Shown here in pieces: positions 1 through 13,630 of a stretch of DNA of 64,000 bases; the first letter of the stretch is position 1, and each line of letters opens with the position of its first letter. A model generated the notes under the pieces. It searched no databases. It was not told where the DNA came from and worked only from the letters and a program-made list of their open reading frames with translations. The DNA comes from Batkoa obscura (lineage: Eukaryota; Entomophthoromycota; Entomophthoromycetes; Entomophthorales; Batkoaceae): positions 496,001 to 560,000 of the forward strand of contig JASVEC010000012.1 of the NCBI GenBank assembly GCA_030770535.1, given 5' to 3'. The translations under genes and the position numbers were made by a program.

Positions 1-3000
1 TTAATAATATATTATTAATACCAGCAAACATTTTTTTAAAATGTTTTTGAATTCTTAATATATCTTTACTATTTCCAATAATTTCTAATAAATCTTCGTC
101 ACCTACAAAATAAAATCGTGGAAAAGAAGATCTTTCTTTTTCTAAATATTCACCTAATGCCTTTTGAATTTTACTCAATAAATCTTTTAATCTTTCTAAT
201 GATTTTTGAATATTTGGTATATTTAATACATCTAAAACAAAAGGAGATTTATATACTTTTTTCATAGCTGTTAAAAATTCGGCATTAATATTTTGAAATC
301 TTGAAGTTTCCATTGGTAATAAATGTTTAATATCTGCTGAACCTGAAAATATACCTTCAAGATAAACCCATTGACGTTGTACATCAATCCAAACGTCAAA
401 GAAAAGTACATAAATTCGGTTTAATTTGTCTTCCCAAGCTGAAGCTTCTTCTTCAAACACTTTATAATAAGGGGACATTTTCATAGCTGTTAATGAATTT
501 AAATTTTCACTACATTTTGTCATCATATCATCCCACCCTTTAATTAATCGACATTTATTTTGATAATTTACTAATTCTAATGTATAACTACTCCATGTTT
601 CTTTAACTTGTTTAATGAATTCTTCTAAAGCCATTTCTCCTTGAGCAACTATTATAATTTCTCTAGCAATAACTTCATTCTTATCCAAATCCATATCCCA
701 AATATTACCTAAAGTCATTTCTGATAAAAAGAATTTACCTTCACAATCAAGTTGTTTAAATAATTGTCTCCAATGACGTTCACGTAAAGCATCTGATTTT
801 AATTCAGTTAATATAGTATTAACTTTTAAATAACTATTTAATAAATCAATTATATAACTATAAGCTGGATATTGATGAATTCTAGGTGGTAATTTTCTAG
901 CTTCAGAAACACATTCTTCAATTTGTAATCGAATTTTTCTAGGAACAACAGAAGCCCAAGTATTATCACGTAACATATAAATAGATTGCCAGATACCAGT
1001 TAATGCATTCCATACGGATTTAAGATCACCAAGCTCTTCTAATACTGGGCTTAATCGATCATTTAAAGTGACATCTAATTTCAATGCCTTCTTTGCTGAA
1101 TAAACTTGATCATATTCTTCTTTTAATCGAGTAAGACGACCTTCAAATATATTTAATGTATTAATAGCAATATCTGGTTTAATATCTCCTGCTTTAGGTA
1201 TATCTTTATTCCATTCAATAATTAAATTAGTAATTTTATCCTCAACAATTTTATCTTGGGCAATAATTTTCATTTGTAATCCAGCTACTTGTTCTTGAAT
1301 TGAATTGTTTTTACGTGCTAAAATTTCATTAAAGGCACTCCATTCTCCTTCTACTTGGTCAACATATAACCAATCCGATGGAAATTGATATCTTTGACGT
1401 TCCAATGTTTTTTGTCCATGTCTATAAAGTTCAATATCAGCACTCCATTGTTCTACTTTTAATTTAATATCTTCAACAAAAGTAATAAAAGTAACTACTT
1501 CGGAAGTAGCATTAGTATCTAATGAAAACCTTTCTAAACCAGCACGTGCTTTTGATACTTGTACATTAAATTCTTTCATTGAATTACCAAGTTTAATACC
1601 AAATTCTTTTAAGATTTCCTTTTGCCAAGAATCATATTTGGAATTGACTTTACTTTGAACTTGTTCATAATCTACAATAATTGGTCCAAAATTCTTTTCA
1701 GTTTCTGAATTATCAAAAGTTGCTCTTGCTTTTTTAATTTCAATTAAAATTTGTTGCCATTGAAATAAATCATCACCAAGTTTAGTATAAACAATTTCTG
1801 GTTCTAAATCCCAAAGTGATTGATATTGTAACCAAATTTTAACGTAATCAGAAACTTCTTTAATTTTACTTTCAATCTTTTCATAAGCTGAAGTTAATGC
1901 ATCATCATCTAAATCTTTAATAATAGACATGTAAGTTAAATCCCTTGGATCTTCAGATTCTTCACCAATGTTAAATTCATAACGAGAACTCTGTAATTTA
2001 GGTAAAGAACATACAATTGATATCCAATTGGATAATTGTTTATACCAATTTTCACGTGCATCTTCAATAGGTGGGTCCAAATGCATAATTTGATCACGAA
2101 TTAAAATTTCATGAATTAAAGATTGAATATTAGGTTGATATTCTATCTTTTGATTGGCTTCTTTATCATTTGAATTAATTGATTTATCTAAATTTCTACG
2201 TTTAATTGTTAATAAAGATTTAGATTCTAATGAATTATTGTTATTAGAATCATTGATCTTCAAAAAGGCATTAGTCCAAGCACGTAATGCTTTTTGTAAT
2301 CGGATTAATAAAACATCTTTAACTTGAGTATCTAAATACTCTACCCATTGGTCTAAATTACTATAAGATTCAAAATTCAATTGGTCAATTATTTTTTGAA
2401 TTAACTTTAAATTAGATAACAAATCTTCATGAGTAAATGGACAGCTTTGTAATGAATTAAGTATCTCTTTAATTTCATTATCAATTTTCAAAACCGCATC
2501 CATTTTAGTTTGAAAAGTAAATATTAAACTAGAAAAATCTTGAATAAAATCATTATGTCGTGTTTCTGAGTGAGCAAATTCACCACCCGAGAATACTATA
2601 CGATTATCGTATTGATTAACTAAATAATCCCAACGTAAAGCTATACCTTGTGTAATTAAATCTTGTACTTCTTTATAATAAGAAGCAACAAGCATAGATA
2701 CCTCTGGATGACTCTCATATTTATCAACTACTTGTGTATAAGTCCTTACAGATTCAATTAAACTAATAGCAAATGGATAGATACGTTTCACATCACTAGC
2801 TAAATTACGAATGGTATAAGGTACTTTAAAACCAAGCCATAATAAATTACGACATTCTTTAAATAAAGTAATAATTTGGTTATCAAAATTAATAGCAAGG
2901 GAATATGAATTATTTTGAGCGCGATTTCGAATAATAGAAAAGATGTTACCAGAAATTTTATGATTTCTTGATGCTATCTCATCTTGCCACATTTCAAAGA

Positions 3001-5149
3001 TTTGTCTCGTATTCAATTTCTTTTTAAAACTAGAACTTTCTGATTCTAGTTTTTGACCATCTGCATACATCTCCCATCCTTTACCCAATACATCTTCTAC
3101 TCTCTTCATATACATCGATAACTGACGATCAATTTGTTTGACCCAAATAATGGTACCCGAAATGGGCGGAATATCACGTAATTGGCTCATATGATGAGCT
3201 TGAGAATTTCTATATTGAACTTTAAATTTCTCGTGTAAAGCTTGGATATCTTTTTTAACACTCTCAATTAATTGAGTTTGATATTCTTGAATAGCACCAC
3301 GAATTTTGGGACGTACAAATAAAGCATTAAATTTTGAAAATACTCGAAACATTTCATTAGCGTTTTTGGCAGCACCAAGTAAATTACGTAATTTAATAAT
3401 GATTTGATTTTCAACTCGAGATATCTTTTCATTATAATTGGTTTCAGCAACGACCCAAACTTCAGTTCCCTCGGGTGTAATATCTAATATATCGATATGT
3501 TTGATATTTTCATAAGCTAATCTTACCTCCTCAACCGCATTTAAATCACTTACAGTGACATTATCAGCTTCATTAGATCCCTTTCTATTTTGAGATGGTC
3601 TTGCCATTACCTTATCAATAGTAGATTGAAGTTGATCATGTTGTTTTCTAAATAATTGAATAAATGATAGTCTTTCTTGAAGTTTTTGATGAGCTGGTTC
3701 TAATTTAAAATAGAAAAACTTTTCACCACGTTTTCTAGTAAGATCTCTAGCTAAGGTCGAATATTCTCTAGCTAAATCTTCCCAATTGGAAAATAAGCGT
3801 TCAACACTACGCATAATCGAATCAAATTCATGATAATCAATATACATCAACCGACGTGTATTTAAAATTTTGGTCAATTGTTGAGTTAAATCTCTGGAGA
3901 TAGCTTCCATAAAGGCAATCGAACGACGAATAGGATAAGATGAATTTCTCAATTTTTTATGTAAATGAGAATGTACTTGAACAAAAGCATCTGTTAAACG
4001 ATCTACATCTGGAGCTGATAAAAGATCACTAATAGGAAAATCTTTCATAATGGTATTATACTTCAATACAGTTTCTAAAGCTTCTTGAAGCCCAGTATCA
4101 GCATGGAAACTAACAGTAGCATGGAAACGTTTAGCATGTTTAAGAATTTCCAAGGTAAGGATGATAGCATCACTTCTAAGCTCCACATCAATACGGTCTA
4201 AGGCTCTTTCCATACTTAACCAAAAATTAATCTCTTGAAGCGCGGAACCAGTCGAAGGGTCTCTAGTAAGTTTGGTGACTTTTTGAATTTCTTTAATCCA
4301 ACGATTGACATCGGCTTGAAGTGCATTTAAAAATGAGGAATCTTGAAGTAGTTTACCATCAATGGTATCTACAGTAACCCTTTGGCCTTTATTCAAATTT
4401 TCTTCAACTGCCTTTTGAATCACTGGGTGGATCACTAAAGTTATATCGGGTATCTCAACATTTTGTTGAAGATGTAATAAAGAAAGTTCAAGTTCGGCGA
4501 TTTTTTTCTTAGCTGCTGGTACTCCCATACTTGAGTTTTCATCTCTTTTATTAGCTTGGATATCTGTTGAGGTTCCTAACTTAGCATTTGTAAATGCGTT
4601 GAAATAAGGACTAACTGCATGATGAATATAAGCATGAAGTGCTTCATAAGGTGAAATAGAGTCGGAATTTGGACCAGGTAAATTAATAAATTGAATCTGG
4701 TTTTGAAGTGGTTTAGTTTGGTCTAATACAGATACCCTTTTAATTAAAGCAATACAAGCAACTATACCAGTACGATATTCCACTTCAAGTTTAAGGGAAT
4801 ATAAAAAGCCAGAGGTTTCATCTAGTTAAGATTATAAGCATTTTTGATTTAAAAAAATAAAAAATAAAAAGTAAAAAATACCTGAGGCGTCTAAACCTAA
4901 TTTTTCTTTCAATATATACATCACTGAAGTTTGAGAGTCTGTTGAAAACTTTAAACAATTTTCAATAGTTTCTGGAAACTCTAATAGAGAAGTTTCAATA
5001 TCCGCTTGTTTTGAGTCTAAAGTTAATGGCAGTAATTGACAGATAAAATCAATTAAAATTTGATAATCATAATTATTAAGATCTACTACCACTTCAGTTG
5101 AAATTGGACTCCCTATATCAATAGGTGATTTGGTACTCTCTTCTTCCAT
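1..5149 (-). CDS. DYN1: Cytoplasmic dynein heavy chain, N-terminal tail (partial)
   Basis: The gene encodes the motor subunit of cytoplasmic dynein, which carries cargo and nuclei toward microtubule minus ends. About 1,700 residues are visible from the start ATG at 5149; the gene leaves the window at base 1, so the AAA+ motor ring is not seen. A 60-nt intron (4822-4881) splits the first codons from one very long exon, and the join restores frame (DAS-DETSGFLYSL). Family hallmarks are IQFINLPGP near residue 140, then KKKIAELELSLLHLQQNVEI, the long helical tail, and the linker-region motif SSFPRFYFVGDEDLLEI close to the left edge. These match fungal NudA/DHC1-type chains rather than axonemal chains, as far as memory allows. 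No upstream neighbour lies within 4 kb. I read no stop in the long exon. Confidence 0.96.
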
Positions 5150-7069
5150 GTTTTTTTTCTGTGTTTAAAAAGTTTTTTGTTGGAAAAAGTTTATGTGGTT
5201 TTTTTGGAAAAAAAGTAATTGAAAATTTGTCCGATAAAAATTTTACAATTTACTACGCGTCACTGAAAGTGGTAATTAGAGTTTTCTTAACCAATTAAAA
5301 TTGTACATGGTTTCCAGAGTTGAATTTCCTAGTTTTAATTTTGTATTTTATAAAAATAAAATATCGACATTTATGTCCTTTGAACTCTTTTGTTTTAACC
5401 TTATGTCATTTCTGTTTAGCCTTTACTTTAACGCTAACTATTTTGATAAATAAGCTTTTAAATATTCTAGTTTTATTAAATATTTTTGTTTTTGGCATAT
5501 TTTACAATTTTTAAAAATGTGTCTATTTATTGAATTTTAATACTGAGAGATGCTGGTATTAAGCACTATGTTACTGAAAATTATAAGCATATAAATTCTT
5601 TTCTTTCTGAGATAATACACTTTAAAGTTCCAACTCTTTAAGGTTTACAGAAAAAACCATATGGGTATGTTTTTTATTTAAGGGTTCGGCTAGCGAATGT
5701 TTTAGATTTTAAACTGCTTTAAAAGTGAACAAAATACTAGAATGGAAAATACTTTATATAAACTATATAAACTATATAAATTTTATAAATTTTATGAAAA
5801 CATTTTTATTTCGTTATTTTGCCCATTTTCTATTCAGCATAAAATTTAAAATTATTATCAGTTAAATATCAAAAAGCATTTACCTAGGTTAAAATTTCTC
5901 AAAAAAGCAACTACACTCAGTATTCATGTTTAATTAATACTTTGAAATAATCATACTCGAAAAATAGTTGAACCTTGGACTTAAACTAATCTATTTTAAC
6001 AATATTTTTAAACTAACTCTTATTGTATCTTTAGCATTTAAATGCTCTTCAGTAAAAATAGGGTAGTTTTTCTAAATTTAACAATTTTCAGAATTTTTTT
6101 CAATTTATAAACTGACTCTCTTGATTAAAGTTTATAAAAACATCCGACAAAATATCTAGTCATTTATAAAGGTTATGTTAAACTTTTTAAAGTCTAAACT
6201 TTTATTTTTAGTTCATATTAACTTTACTTAATTTGTTTAATAAGTTAACGATACAAAGTATTTTACTATCTACGATTTACAGTTGGAGTAGATTTACAGT
6301 TTTTTTATAAATTTTTGGTTTTAATATAATAGTTTACAAACTATTACTTTAATCAAATTAATAATATTTTTGCTAACACAATAACTAAACTAACATAAGA
6401 TTAACTAGCTTTATGTTATTGTAGTAAAAAAAACATATCAAACACAAAAATCAAACATATGACATGACTAACGTATGTCTTAGAAAATTTACTATTTTAT
6501 AGAAGTTAATTTGTTGATATAAATCAGAAAAGTAAATAAAATACGGATACCTTTATAGAATAGACTATAGATATCCTCTGATAGTCTGTTAAAATGGGTA
6601 TAATTTTAGCTTCTTACTTTATATTATATTTGAAGATTGAACATCTAGAAAATACAATAAAATCAGTCAAAATACATTTAATAGTAATAGTAGTATTAAC
6701 CGTTTTATCATACTAATTTAAAATACATTTCTTTATTTGATATATATAAAATCAAATGATCTATAGTTACAAGCCAGTTTTTTATTGATTAAATTGAACC
6801 TAAATGTATAAAATGATCCTATTCCGTATATTTATTAATCAAGATCTTTTTTAGTGTAAGTTTATTATTCGCTATATTTCAATAACAACAAATAGATTAA
6901 ACTTAGCATATAGACTCAACGGGCATTTCTATCCCAAACTTAAGGTAATTATTTATTAATATTAAGGCCTCAAATTAATATCGATAGTGTAAATAAATTT
7001 TTTACAAGTACAGTGATGTAAATAAAGATAGTTATTTTGATTTGACTATATCTTTGAGCTACGCTTCAA

Positions 7070-9071
7070 ACTCTCTCTCATTGATATATATTCCAAGTGG
7101 AACATTAGTATCAAAAGACATAGAACCAATTGGAATTATGGTAGGCAACTTAGCAGAAAATCATAAGATGAGGATGTATTTTTTTGTTCAAGAATTTTAC
7201 TAACAATCTTTCCGCTCAAATAGCGCTTAAAAGATGGAAAAAGTAATGAAACCAAAAAAGATACCCCCATTTTATTTATTTTATTCTCAAATAACTTTTT
7301 TTAACTGTATATTAAGCATATATCTTATATAAATCTGTTTTTCTTATTGTATTTTTAAAACTTAAAAATTAATCCAAATCTTAAGTTTTTAAAATTATAA
7401 ATTCTGAAACCAATTCGAACATCCCCATATATAAGAAAGTACTTTTCTTATTTGAAAAAATACAAAAAAAAGAGTAGAAAGTATATATAAATATACACTA
7501 CTTATATCGGAATTTTGCTTAAAACTTTATTTATTGAAATTCTTAATAGCAAACTTTGTTAGTAAACACTTGACTTTTTTGCACCAATGTAAATATTAGG
7601 TTATATAAAAAAATAGTTTATGTAGTTATTTTTTTAAATTAATAGTTTAACTAATTCAATATTTTACTATAAATAGTGTTTTTTATTATATATTTTTACA
7701 TATATTATGTAGATATAAGGTCTCGAAATGTTGAATAAAATCGAAAAAATAAATTTGACGCTAAACATATTTGAACTTTCTATAATACAATTAACATGAA
7801 ACTTATATAACAAAATATGAGATATTTATTATTAAATTTTATTATTTTGAATCTTGTTGATTTGTTTTTTACAGTATTATAATACTATAAAAACACCTAT
7901 ATTATCCGCTTCATTTTTTTGTTTTTTTGAAAGGTACGAAAACTGGTTTCCACCGATTGTATATTTTGTTCTTTATACCTGGTGTTTAATACCAACACAA
8001 AAAGCCAAGGAAATCATGGATTACGCTATTTATTTGCTACCCTTGTAAAGGCAAGGTACTTGATATAAAATGCTATAAATTCTCATTTAATATAGTCGAA
8101 ATTTAAAACAAATATTTCAAGGGTGTAAAAAAACCATATGAAGATATAATTGTAAAACTCTTAGCATTTAACTAGTATTTGTGTTTATCATTTTGATCCT
8201 TCATGCCTAAAATGAATTTGCTATATGTTTTATTCACATTGAACTTTATGATGCAAATGAAAACTATTATAAATGAAATGATACAAATCAAAGCGATCAG
8301 TTTGATCTAATTACTCCTTTAAGCTACACATCCACTTTCATTTAGTCTTATGGGTTCGAAACGGTGCCTGGGTATCTGAATACATAGAGTCGAATAAAAT
8401 TGTAGTGCCAAAGCTAATTCAAAGGTATGGTATGGTATGGTGATTATGCTCATTCATTACTGTTTAGTTCAAAAATAGAGAGATAATAAAACTTGACATC
8501 TTACCCATATTAAGAGCACCTTAAGTATTGTTTTTTATCAACTTTCCATTGGATAGTTATAATTTGAAAGATAATAAGATATTTGCTGATAGTTACCAGT
8601 TGGTGGGCAGTTATGCTTTAATAATGTTAAATACTACTTAATCCATTTGGAATAAAATTCATTAAGATGAGTTTAATAACCTATTAAATCAAATCAAAGG
8701 TATGATTCAATTTGAGGCACTTTTGATATCAAAGTATTAGTTCAACAAAATATCCCATATAGTTATCAATTTATTGAAGTAGCTTTCAATAGCAATGAAG
8801 TAAATGTATTTAAGGGAGTATCTGTACAGCATAATATAACTTATAATTTATTAAATATAGATTTAATAAATTTTGCTGTCAGTATTTATTTATTAATTTT
8901 ACCTATATACTTACTTTTGTTGATTTACAATAAGCAGTTGTGTTTGTAAAATATTTAGGTAGCATTAGAATAAAGCAAGAGAATACCGATCATGACGAAT
9001 TCATGCAACATGGTCAAATCCTTATTTATACTGAAGCACAATATGACATCAGTAAAATTATCCTAAACTAA
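7070..9071 (+). pseudogene. Decayed, unrecognised protein-coding sequence
   Basis: Several short stretches on the plus strand read like normal protein but change frame and meet stops. Examples are SLIYIPSGTLVSKDIEPIGI near 7080, SEYIESNKIVVPKLIQRY near 8375, FPLDSYNLKDNKIFADSYQ near 8550, IPYSYQFIEVAFNSNEVNVF near 8755 and IRIKQENTDHDEFMQHGQI near 8970. They are richer in Asp, Glu, Gly and Pro than the flanking AT-rich DNA would give by chance. The FPLDSY stretch recalls the fungal DUF4436 membrane-protein family, but this is a weak memory match. A MITE interrupts the region. It may be a dead gene, or a live gene whose introns I failed to resolve. Confidence 0.35.
7168..7270 (+). mobile_element. 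MITE copy A (103-bp family)
   Basis: A non-coding element of about 103 bp. The left end is TGAGGATGTATTTTTTTG, the core is CTTTCCGCTCAAATAGCGCT, and the right end is ATACCCCCA, the inverse of the left end. It shares order and sequence with copies at 20915, 21177, 33908, 34198, 47763, 60587 and 60844. It sits inside decayed coding-like sequence, so it may have landed in a gene that was already dying or helped to break it. Confidence 0.8.
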
Positions 9072-9229
9072 AAACATCAGTTTAATCCTAGCTCTACAAC
9101 CCACCTCTAATATTGTAATTCAACTAAAAGTCTTACAGGCCCATCAAGTCAAAATCATTAACTAAAATATAATATAAAGTTTTATTTAAATAATATAACA
9201 AATCCTTTTCAAAGCAACAACTTAGTATT

Positions 9230-9466
9230 TTACAATAATAAAGCATAGACTAAACCAAAAGCAAGGAAAGCATCAGTGACGGTCCAGCTAAATTTTTCTT
9301 CTTCACCATCTGGTATTTTCTCTTCCTTTTCTTCGGCTTTTAATTCGGCACCTCTTTCCATATGAAGGCTAGCGAGCTCTTGTAGATTTAAATGACTTGA
9401 AGAGGTAGCTTCGGTATCATATAGGGATAGTGGGAATGGATTGGTAGTGGTGGCGGTGGACATCAT
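9230..9466 (-). CDS. Small tail-anchored membrane protein (unknown function)
   Basis: A single uninterrupted 78-residue frame with balanced codon use in a very AT-rich setting, so probably a real gene. The N-terminal half is polar and Ser/Thr-rich, the middle is charged (AELKAEEKEEKIPDGEEEK), and the last 18 or so residues (WTVTDAFLAFGLVYALLL) form one hydrophobic segment that ends at the stop. That is the layout of a tail-anchored protein of the ER or outer mitochondrial membrane. I do not recognise the family. Small translocase or oligosaccharyltransferase subunits have a similar shape, but no motif supports choosing one. The start is the first ATG of the tandem pair MM. Confidence 0.6.
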   Translation of the reverse strand: MMSTATTTNPFPLSLYDTEATSSSHLNLQELASLHMERGAELKAEEKEEKIPDGEEEKFSWTVTDAFLAFGLVYALLL

Positions 9467-10209
9467 TTTTTAATATTTGTTTTTGTAATAATAACAATAA
9501 TTGTAACGGAATAAATTAAAGCTTAATTTCTTTCTTTTTTGTAAAAAATAAATTTGAAGTGAAAGAAGATGGAGTATTTATACTTTTTGTGAAACTTTCT
9601 TTCTTAAAGCAAACTAAAATCCCCTGTTTGTCTTTTTTCTCACGCTTGGTTAGCTAGAGCGAGTTTTTATGCATCCCTGAACTTGTGATTTATAATTTCC
9701 CAAGTTTTATATTGCCAATAAGATTCTTACATACCTGATTCAAATTAAACCGATTGGTTTGCCACTATCGGTTACTCTTTTACTGAAATATACTGATAAG
9801 ACCGAACGATTTTTAGATAATGGATCCATTTACCATACTTTTGGGAAATTATTCCTGAATAGAGTGATAGCTTTTAGCTTAAGTTCTGTTCTTTTGGGGT
9901 TATTGAAAGCTATTTTTCGCATCCAAAATAAAGAGCAAACTCAAAGAATTACCGTTTTTAGCCCAAAATAATGTATTAAAAGTTAAAAATAGACTATGGT
10001 TTTTAGCCCAAAACAAATTATTCTAAATTAGCAAAGCACCACGATTTTCACTCCAAAACAAAAAATAAATAAAAACGCTCATTTTATCCCAAAACAATGA
10101 TTAAAAAACAGTTACTTTTAGCCCAAAACAATAAATTAAAAATGATTATTTTAACTCGAGTTAAAAAATTTAATTTTAAAAAACAATTTATTCTTTTTCA
10201 ATAACTCTC
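9467..10209. other. Intergenic, between EMC1 3' end and the tail-anchored gene
   Basis: This holds the probable promoter of the minus-strand gene to the left (TATTTATACT near 9573-9582) and, on the right, a quasi-tandem repeat described separately. A 70-codon plus-strand open stretch at 9759-9971 overlaps the repeat and has no protein character that I trust. Confidence 0.5.
9911..10140 (+). repeat. Quasi-tandem repeat of a TTTTTAGCCCAAAACAA unit
   Basis: Five to six copies of a roughly 17-bp core (TTTTTAGCCCAAAA followed by CAA or TAA) occur at about 9912, 9954, 9999, 10043, 10080 and 10113, spaced 34-45 bp apart by AT-rich filler. Some are imperfect (TTTTCACTCCAAAACAA, TTTTATCCCAAAACAA). 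The array lies directly downstream of the EMC1 stop, which is on the other strand. Confidence 0.7.
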
Positions 10210-13200
10210 CTAATACCAAGCATCATTTAGTTTTTTATTACGTACCTAACAATAAAATTAATAAAACATTCAAAATTTTTAGCAAAAGCACTTACCATAG
10301 GAGAAGTAAAAAAGATAGCTACTGAAAGCAAAAGAATTGTAGCTAATAAACTAACTTTTGAAAAATCTTCTTTAAGTAAATCGAATTGCATATTAGGTGA
10401 ATAAACTGAAAAAAAGAGATCTAAACCATAGGAAAACAATAAAGTAGTCGATTCAAAGTTACTTGCTACTGAGAGCGTCTTTTTAATACCTGATACCTAA
10501 TAAATTATTTTTATATAAATATAAATATATAATACCATAACATATAGTATTACCTCTAAACCATAAGATATCACTTTCTTTTCGTTCATTCTTATGATGG
10601 GTTGATATAGCATTGTATTAAATTGATTCTCTTCCTTTTTGATTACTCGAAGTGCGTTTAATTCATCCAATGAGATTGAAATTATATGATTATTAGGTTC
10701 GATTGAAGCTAATATAAATAAATAAATAAATAAATACATTTGAGTACATATAAATTATGACTTACCTATCAATTCTTTATCTGTTATACCATTCAATGTA
10801 TTAGTGATACATAAAGAAGTAATATTATGTGGGAAAACATAAGAATTAGAAGCAACATAAGGTAAATTTATATCAAATGATGAGATAGTATCATTACTAA
10901 AATATATAAAATATAACGTAAATAACGCAATACAATAAAATAATATAAAACTTACTTTACATGTTTAACATCGGGTAAATGAGACGTAAACAATTCAATT
11001 ACATTAAAATTAAAATTCTTATTTTCTATATTAAAATAATGATAAACAAATTGGTTTTCAAATAATAATAATTGGATTTGGTTATTATAAACATTTTTAT
11101 GCTCTACTTGATATAATTGTTTTCCTGTAATTGAATCAATCAAATAAATAAAACTATTATTCTCTTTATTAATATTTTTAGTAATAATAATTAATAAATT
11201 ATTATTTAAATATTTATACATTACTCGACGATCACTTAAGATTCTACCCATTGAATTCATTTTGTTAACACTTAATTCATTGTGTAATACTTGTACAATA
11301 ATTTGATCTTTAAATTCTAATTTGTAATTCTTTTCTATCTTTTTATTGTTACTATAATCAATTGAATATCCTGATACTGAATTCTTGTTATGATAATATG
11401 AATAATAAATGTCACTTATATCATTGTCATTATTGTTGGGTATTAACGTGATATTATTGCTATTAATATTAATAATACTAAGATAGTTACATAAATGTGT
11501 TGGTTCCATAGCGGGCAATAAATTCAACTCAAATTCAACATTTTTTTCTTCATTAAAAATAACTTCATTATTAATAATACTTCCAGTAAATCCATTGATA
11601 CGATATAATGTTAATATTCTATTACTATCTTTAATATGTTCTGTAACAATACCGATGATGGGTGGTAATTTAATACTGGATTCTCTCAATATATATAATT
11701 CAACAATATTTTGATTATGAATAAATTTAGTCCATTTAATCTGCCCGTTTTTAGTTTCGATTGCATACATTTTATTAAATTCATTCACTGCAATGATTAA
11801 TTTATTAATTCCTAATTTATCCATAACAATCACATCTTTTTTATCATTATTATTGTTATTACTAAAATAAGTTATTACGTTCATTACAGTAACATACCAT
11901 CTGTTTATAAAATTAATAATAACATTATTGTTATTACTATTCATTATTTTGTTATGACTTAGTTCATTGCCATCTTCAATTGTAAACAAATGTTTCTCTG
12001 GTAAACTTAATACTTTGCTATATTTAATATAACTTAATCCTTCATTAAGATTCCATTGAGTGTGTAATTTATCATCCTTATAAATAACACTATTAATGCT
12101 TCCATCTTCTCTAGTTAATACTAATTCAATACTATTGTTGGTATTGTAAGCATACAAATTGATTAATCTTCCGAATTCTTCATATTTAAATATTTCGTCA
12201 ATTGCTATTTTGATAACATCTTTTGCTTTGTTTAAATAAATACTTTCTTTATCAAACGAAATTAAATTGACACTATCGTCAAAATAAAGTACTTGGGCAT
12301 TCTTATTATTATTATTATTGAATTCAAATTTATTAATTAAGTTCAACTTAGTTCCACTATGAATATTCAAATGATAAATAATTGTATTTTCATTAAATAG
12401 TACATAAATTTGATTATTTTCAATAAAAATGTTATTAATTATAATATCATTATCAATATTAATTGTATTTAATAATTGGTTTTGATTTAATAACTGAACA
12501 CTAATTTCCTTTTTATTATTCCATATAAAATAAATAGAATTATTAATGCTACTCAACTTGTATTTTATGTCATCTGAGCCTTGTTGTTTTACAATGACTT
12601 CATTGTCAATCACTTTTCCATTATCTTTATTCAATTTTAAATAATTGATTTGTTCGTTTGATTGGGATATTAAATAAATTATATCATTGTATCTAATCAT
12701 ATCCAATAGTTTACTATAGTTGTTGTAATAACGTTAGTATACTTAGTATAGCATAATGATAAAAAACATTTACCTTTCATTATCCTCATTATTAAACTTC
12801 CAATTCAATTTATGAAACCCAATTTTAACATTAAACAAAAACCTATTATTAATCAGTAACAGCATAATCTCGTCATCAATATGTATAGTAACATCATTGA
12901 TATTATTATTAAATGGAATCTTATAATTAAATAAAATATCTCCGCTATCTAAGTTTACTAATATAATATATTCTCTATTATTTTCTTCATTTTGAATACA
13001 TAAAACTAAAAATAAGTAAAATTAATGGTTAGTGTTAGAGTAGAAAAAACTTACTATCATTTTCAATCAATACATTTTTAACTGTTCCATATTGAAAATC
13101 CGTTCTTCTCCAAACTAAATATAATAAAGTTAAGTTCCAACATCTATTACAGTTATAACATAATAGCTTACTCAAATTCCCATTTGTATTATTTACTCTA

Positions 13201-13435
13201 CCGATGATGTTTTTTTCTGATAATATGATTTTGTCGTTTCGATAGTTAAATATTTGCTTTGGTACACCTACCGTCTTAATCTGCCTAAGATAATTTATTA
13301 AATCCTAACATACATTATAAATAAGATTTCAACTTACCAATCCTTAACACCAGCTTGATCAGAATAGATAGATGTCACCGTGCGGTTTAATAAAAATATC
13401 AAAAATAAAAATAATAGACTATTTTTAGCTATCAT
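10210..13435 (-). CDS. EMC1: ER membrane protein complex subunit 1 (EMC1)
   Basis: EMC1 is the largest lumenal subunit of the ER membrane complex, which inserts tail-anchored and multi-pass proteins. The start at 13435 gives a signal peptide (MIAKNSLLFLFLIFLLNRTV) followed by SIYSDQAGVKDW, as in known EMC1 N-termini. The middle is the large beta-propeller part, rich here in Asn, Ile and Lys. The C-terminus has the family signature SYGLDLFFSVYSPNMQFDLL, then one membrane helix and a short cytosolic tail VRNKKLNDAWY, equivalent to the animal end NRAWR. At least eight exons are visible; introns near 13285-13337, 13112-13168, 13005-13053, 12718-12777, 10903-10955, 10718-10765, 10494-10544 and 10247-10292 restore frame with GT...AG ends. 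Long Asn runs in the propeller are lineage-specific padding. Confidence 0.93.
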
Positions 13436-13630
13436 TTTTTAATATTATTATACTATTTTATATTACAATAATAAAAAATTATAAAAATATTCAACTTTGT
13501 CATTCTTTGACTAAACTTTAGTTTATTGGCTTTATTTTCGAATTTCAATCTTATTGGACAAATTTTCACCCTCGATAATTTAAATTTTATTCCCAAAGCT
13601 AAACATCCAAAATATTAACTTTTTTATAAA

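Larger units (their letters stand above)
5150..9229. other. AT-rich intergenic desert with MITE and decayed coding traces
   Basis: This 4-kb stretch upstream of the dynein start has no intact gene I can support. It holds homopolymer runs, a short direct repeat of an ACTATATAAA-like unit near 5755-5790, one MITE (7168-7270), a second MITE-like end near 7418-7430, and broken protein-like stretches between about 7070 and 9070, listed separately. The dynein promoter should lie just right of 5149, but I see no certain TATA or other box. Confidence 0.6.

Noticed and set aside
8345-8365. GGGTTCGAAAC near 8350 as a tRNA B box.
   Set aside because: No A box, anticodon stem or acceptor stem can be folded around it; it lies in decayed coding-like sequence.
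9759-9971. A 70-codon plus-strand open stretch before the repeat array.
   Set aside because: No ATG-context, conservation clue or splice partner; it runs into the TTTTTAGCCCAAAA repeat and ends there.
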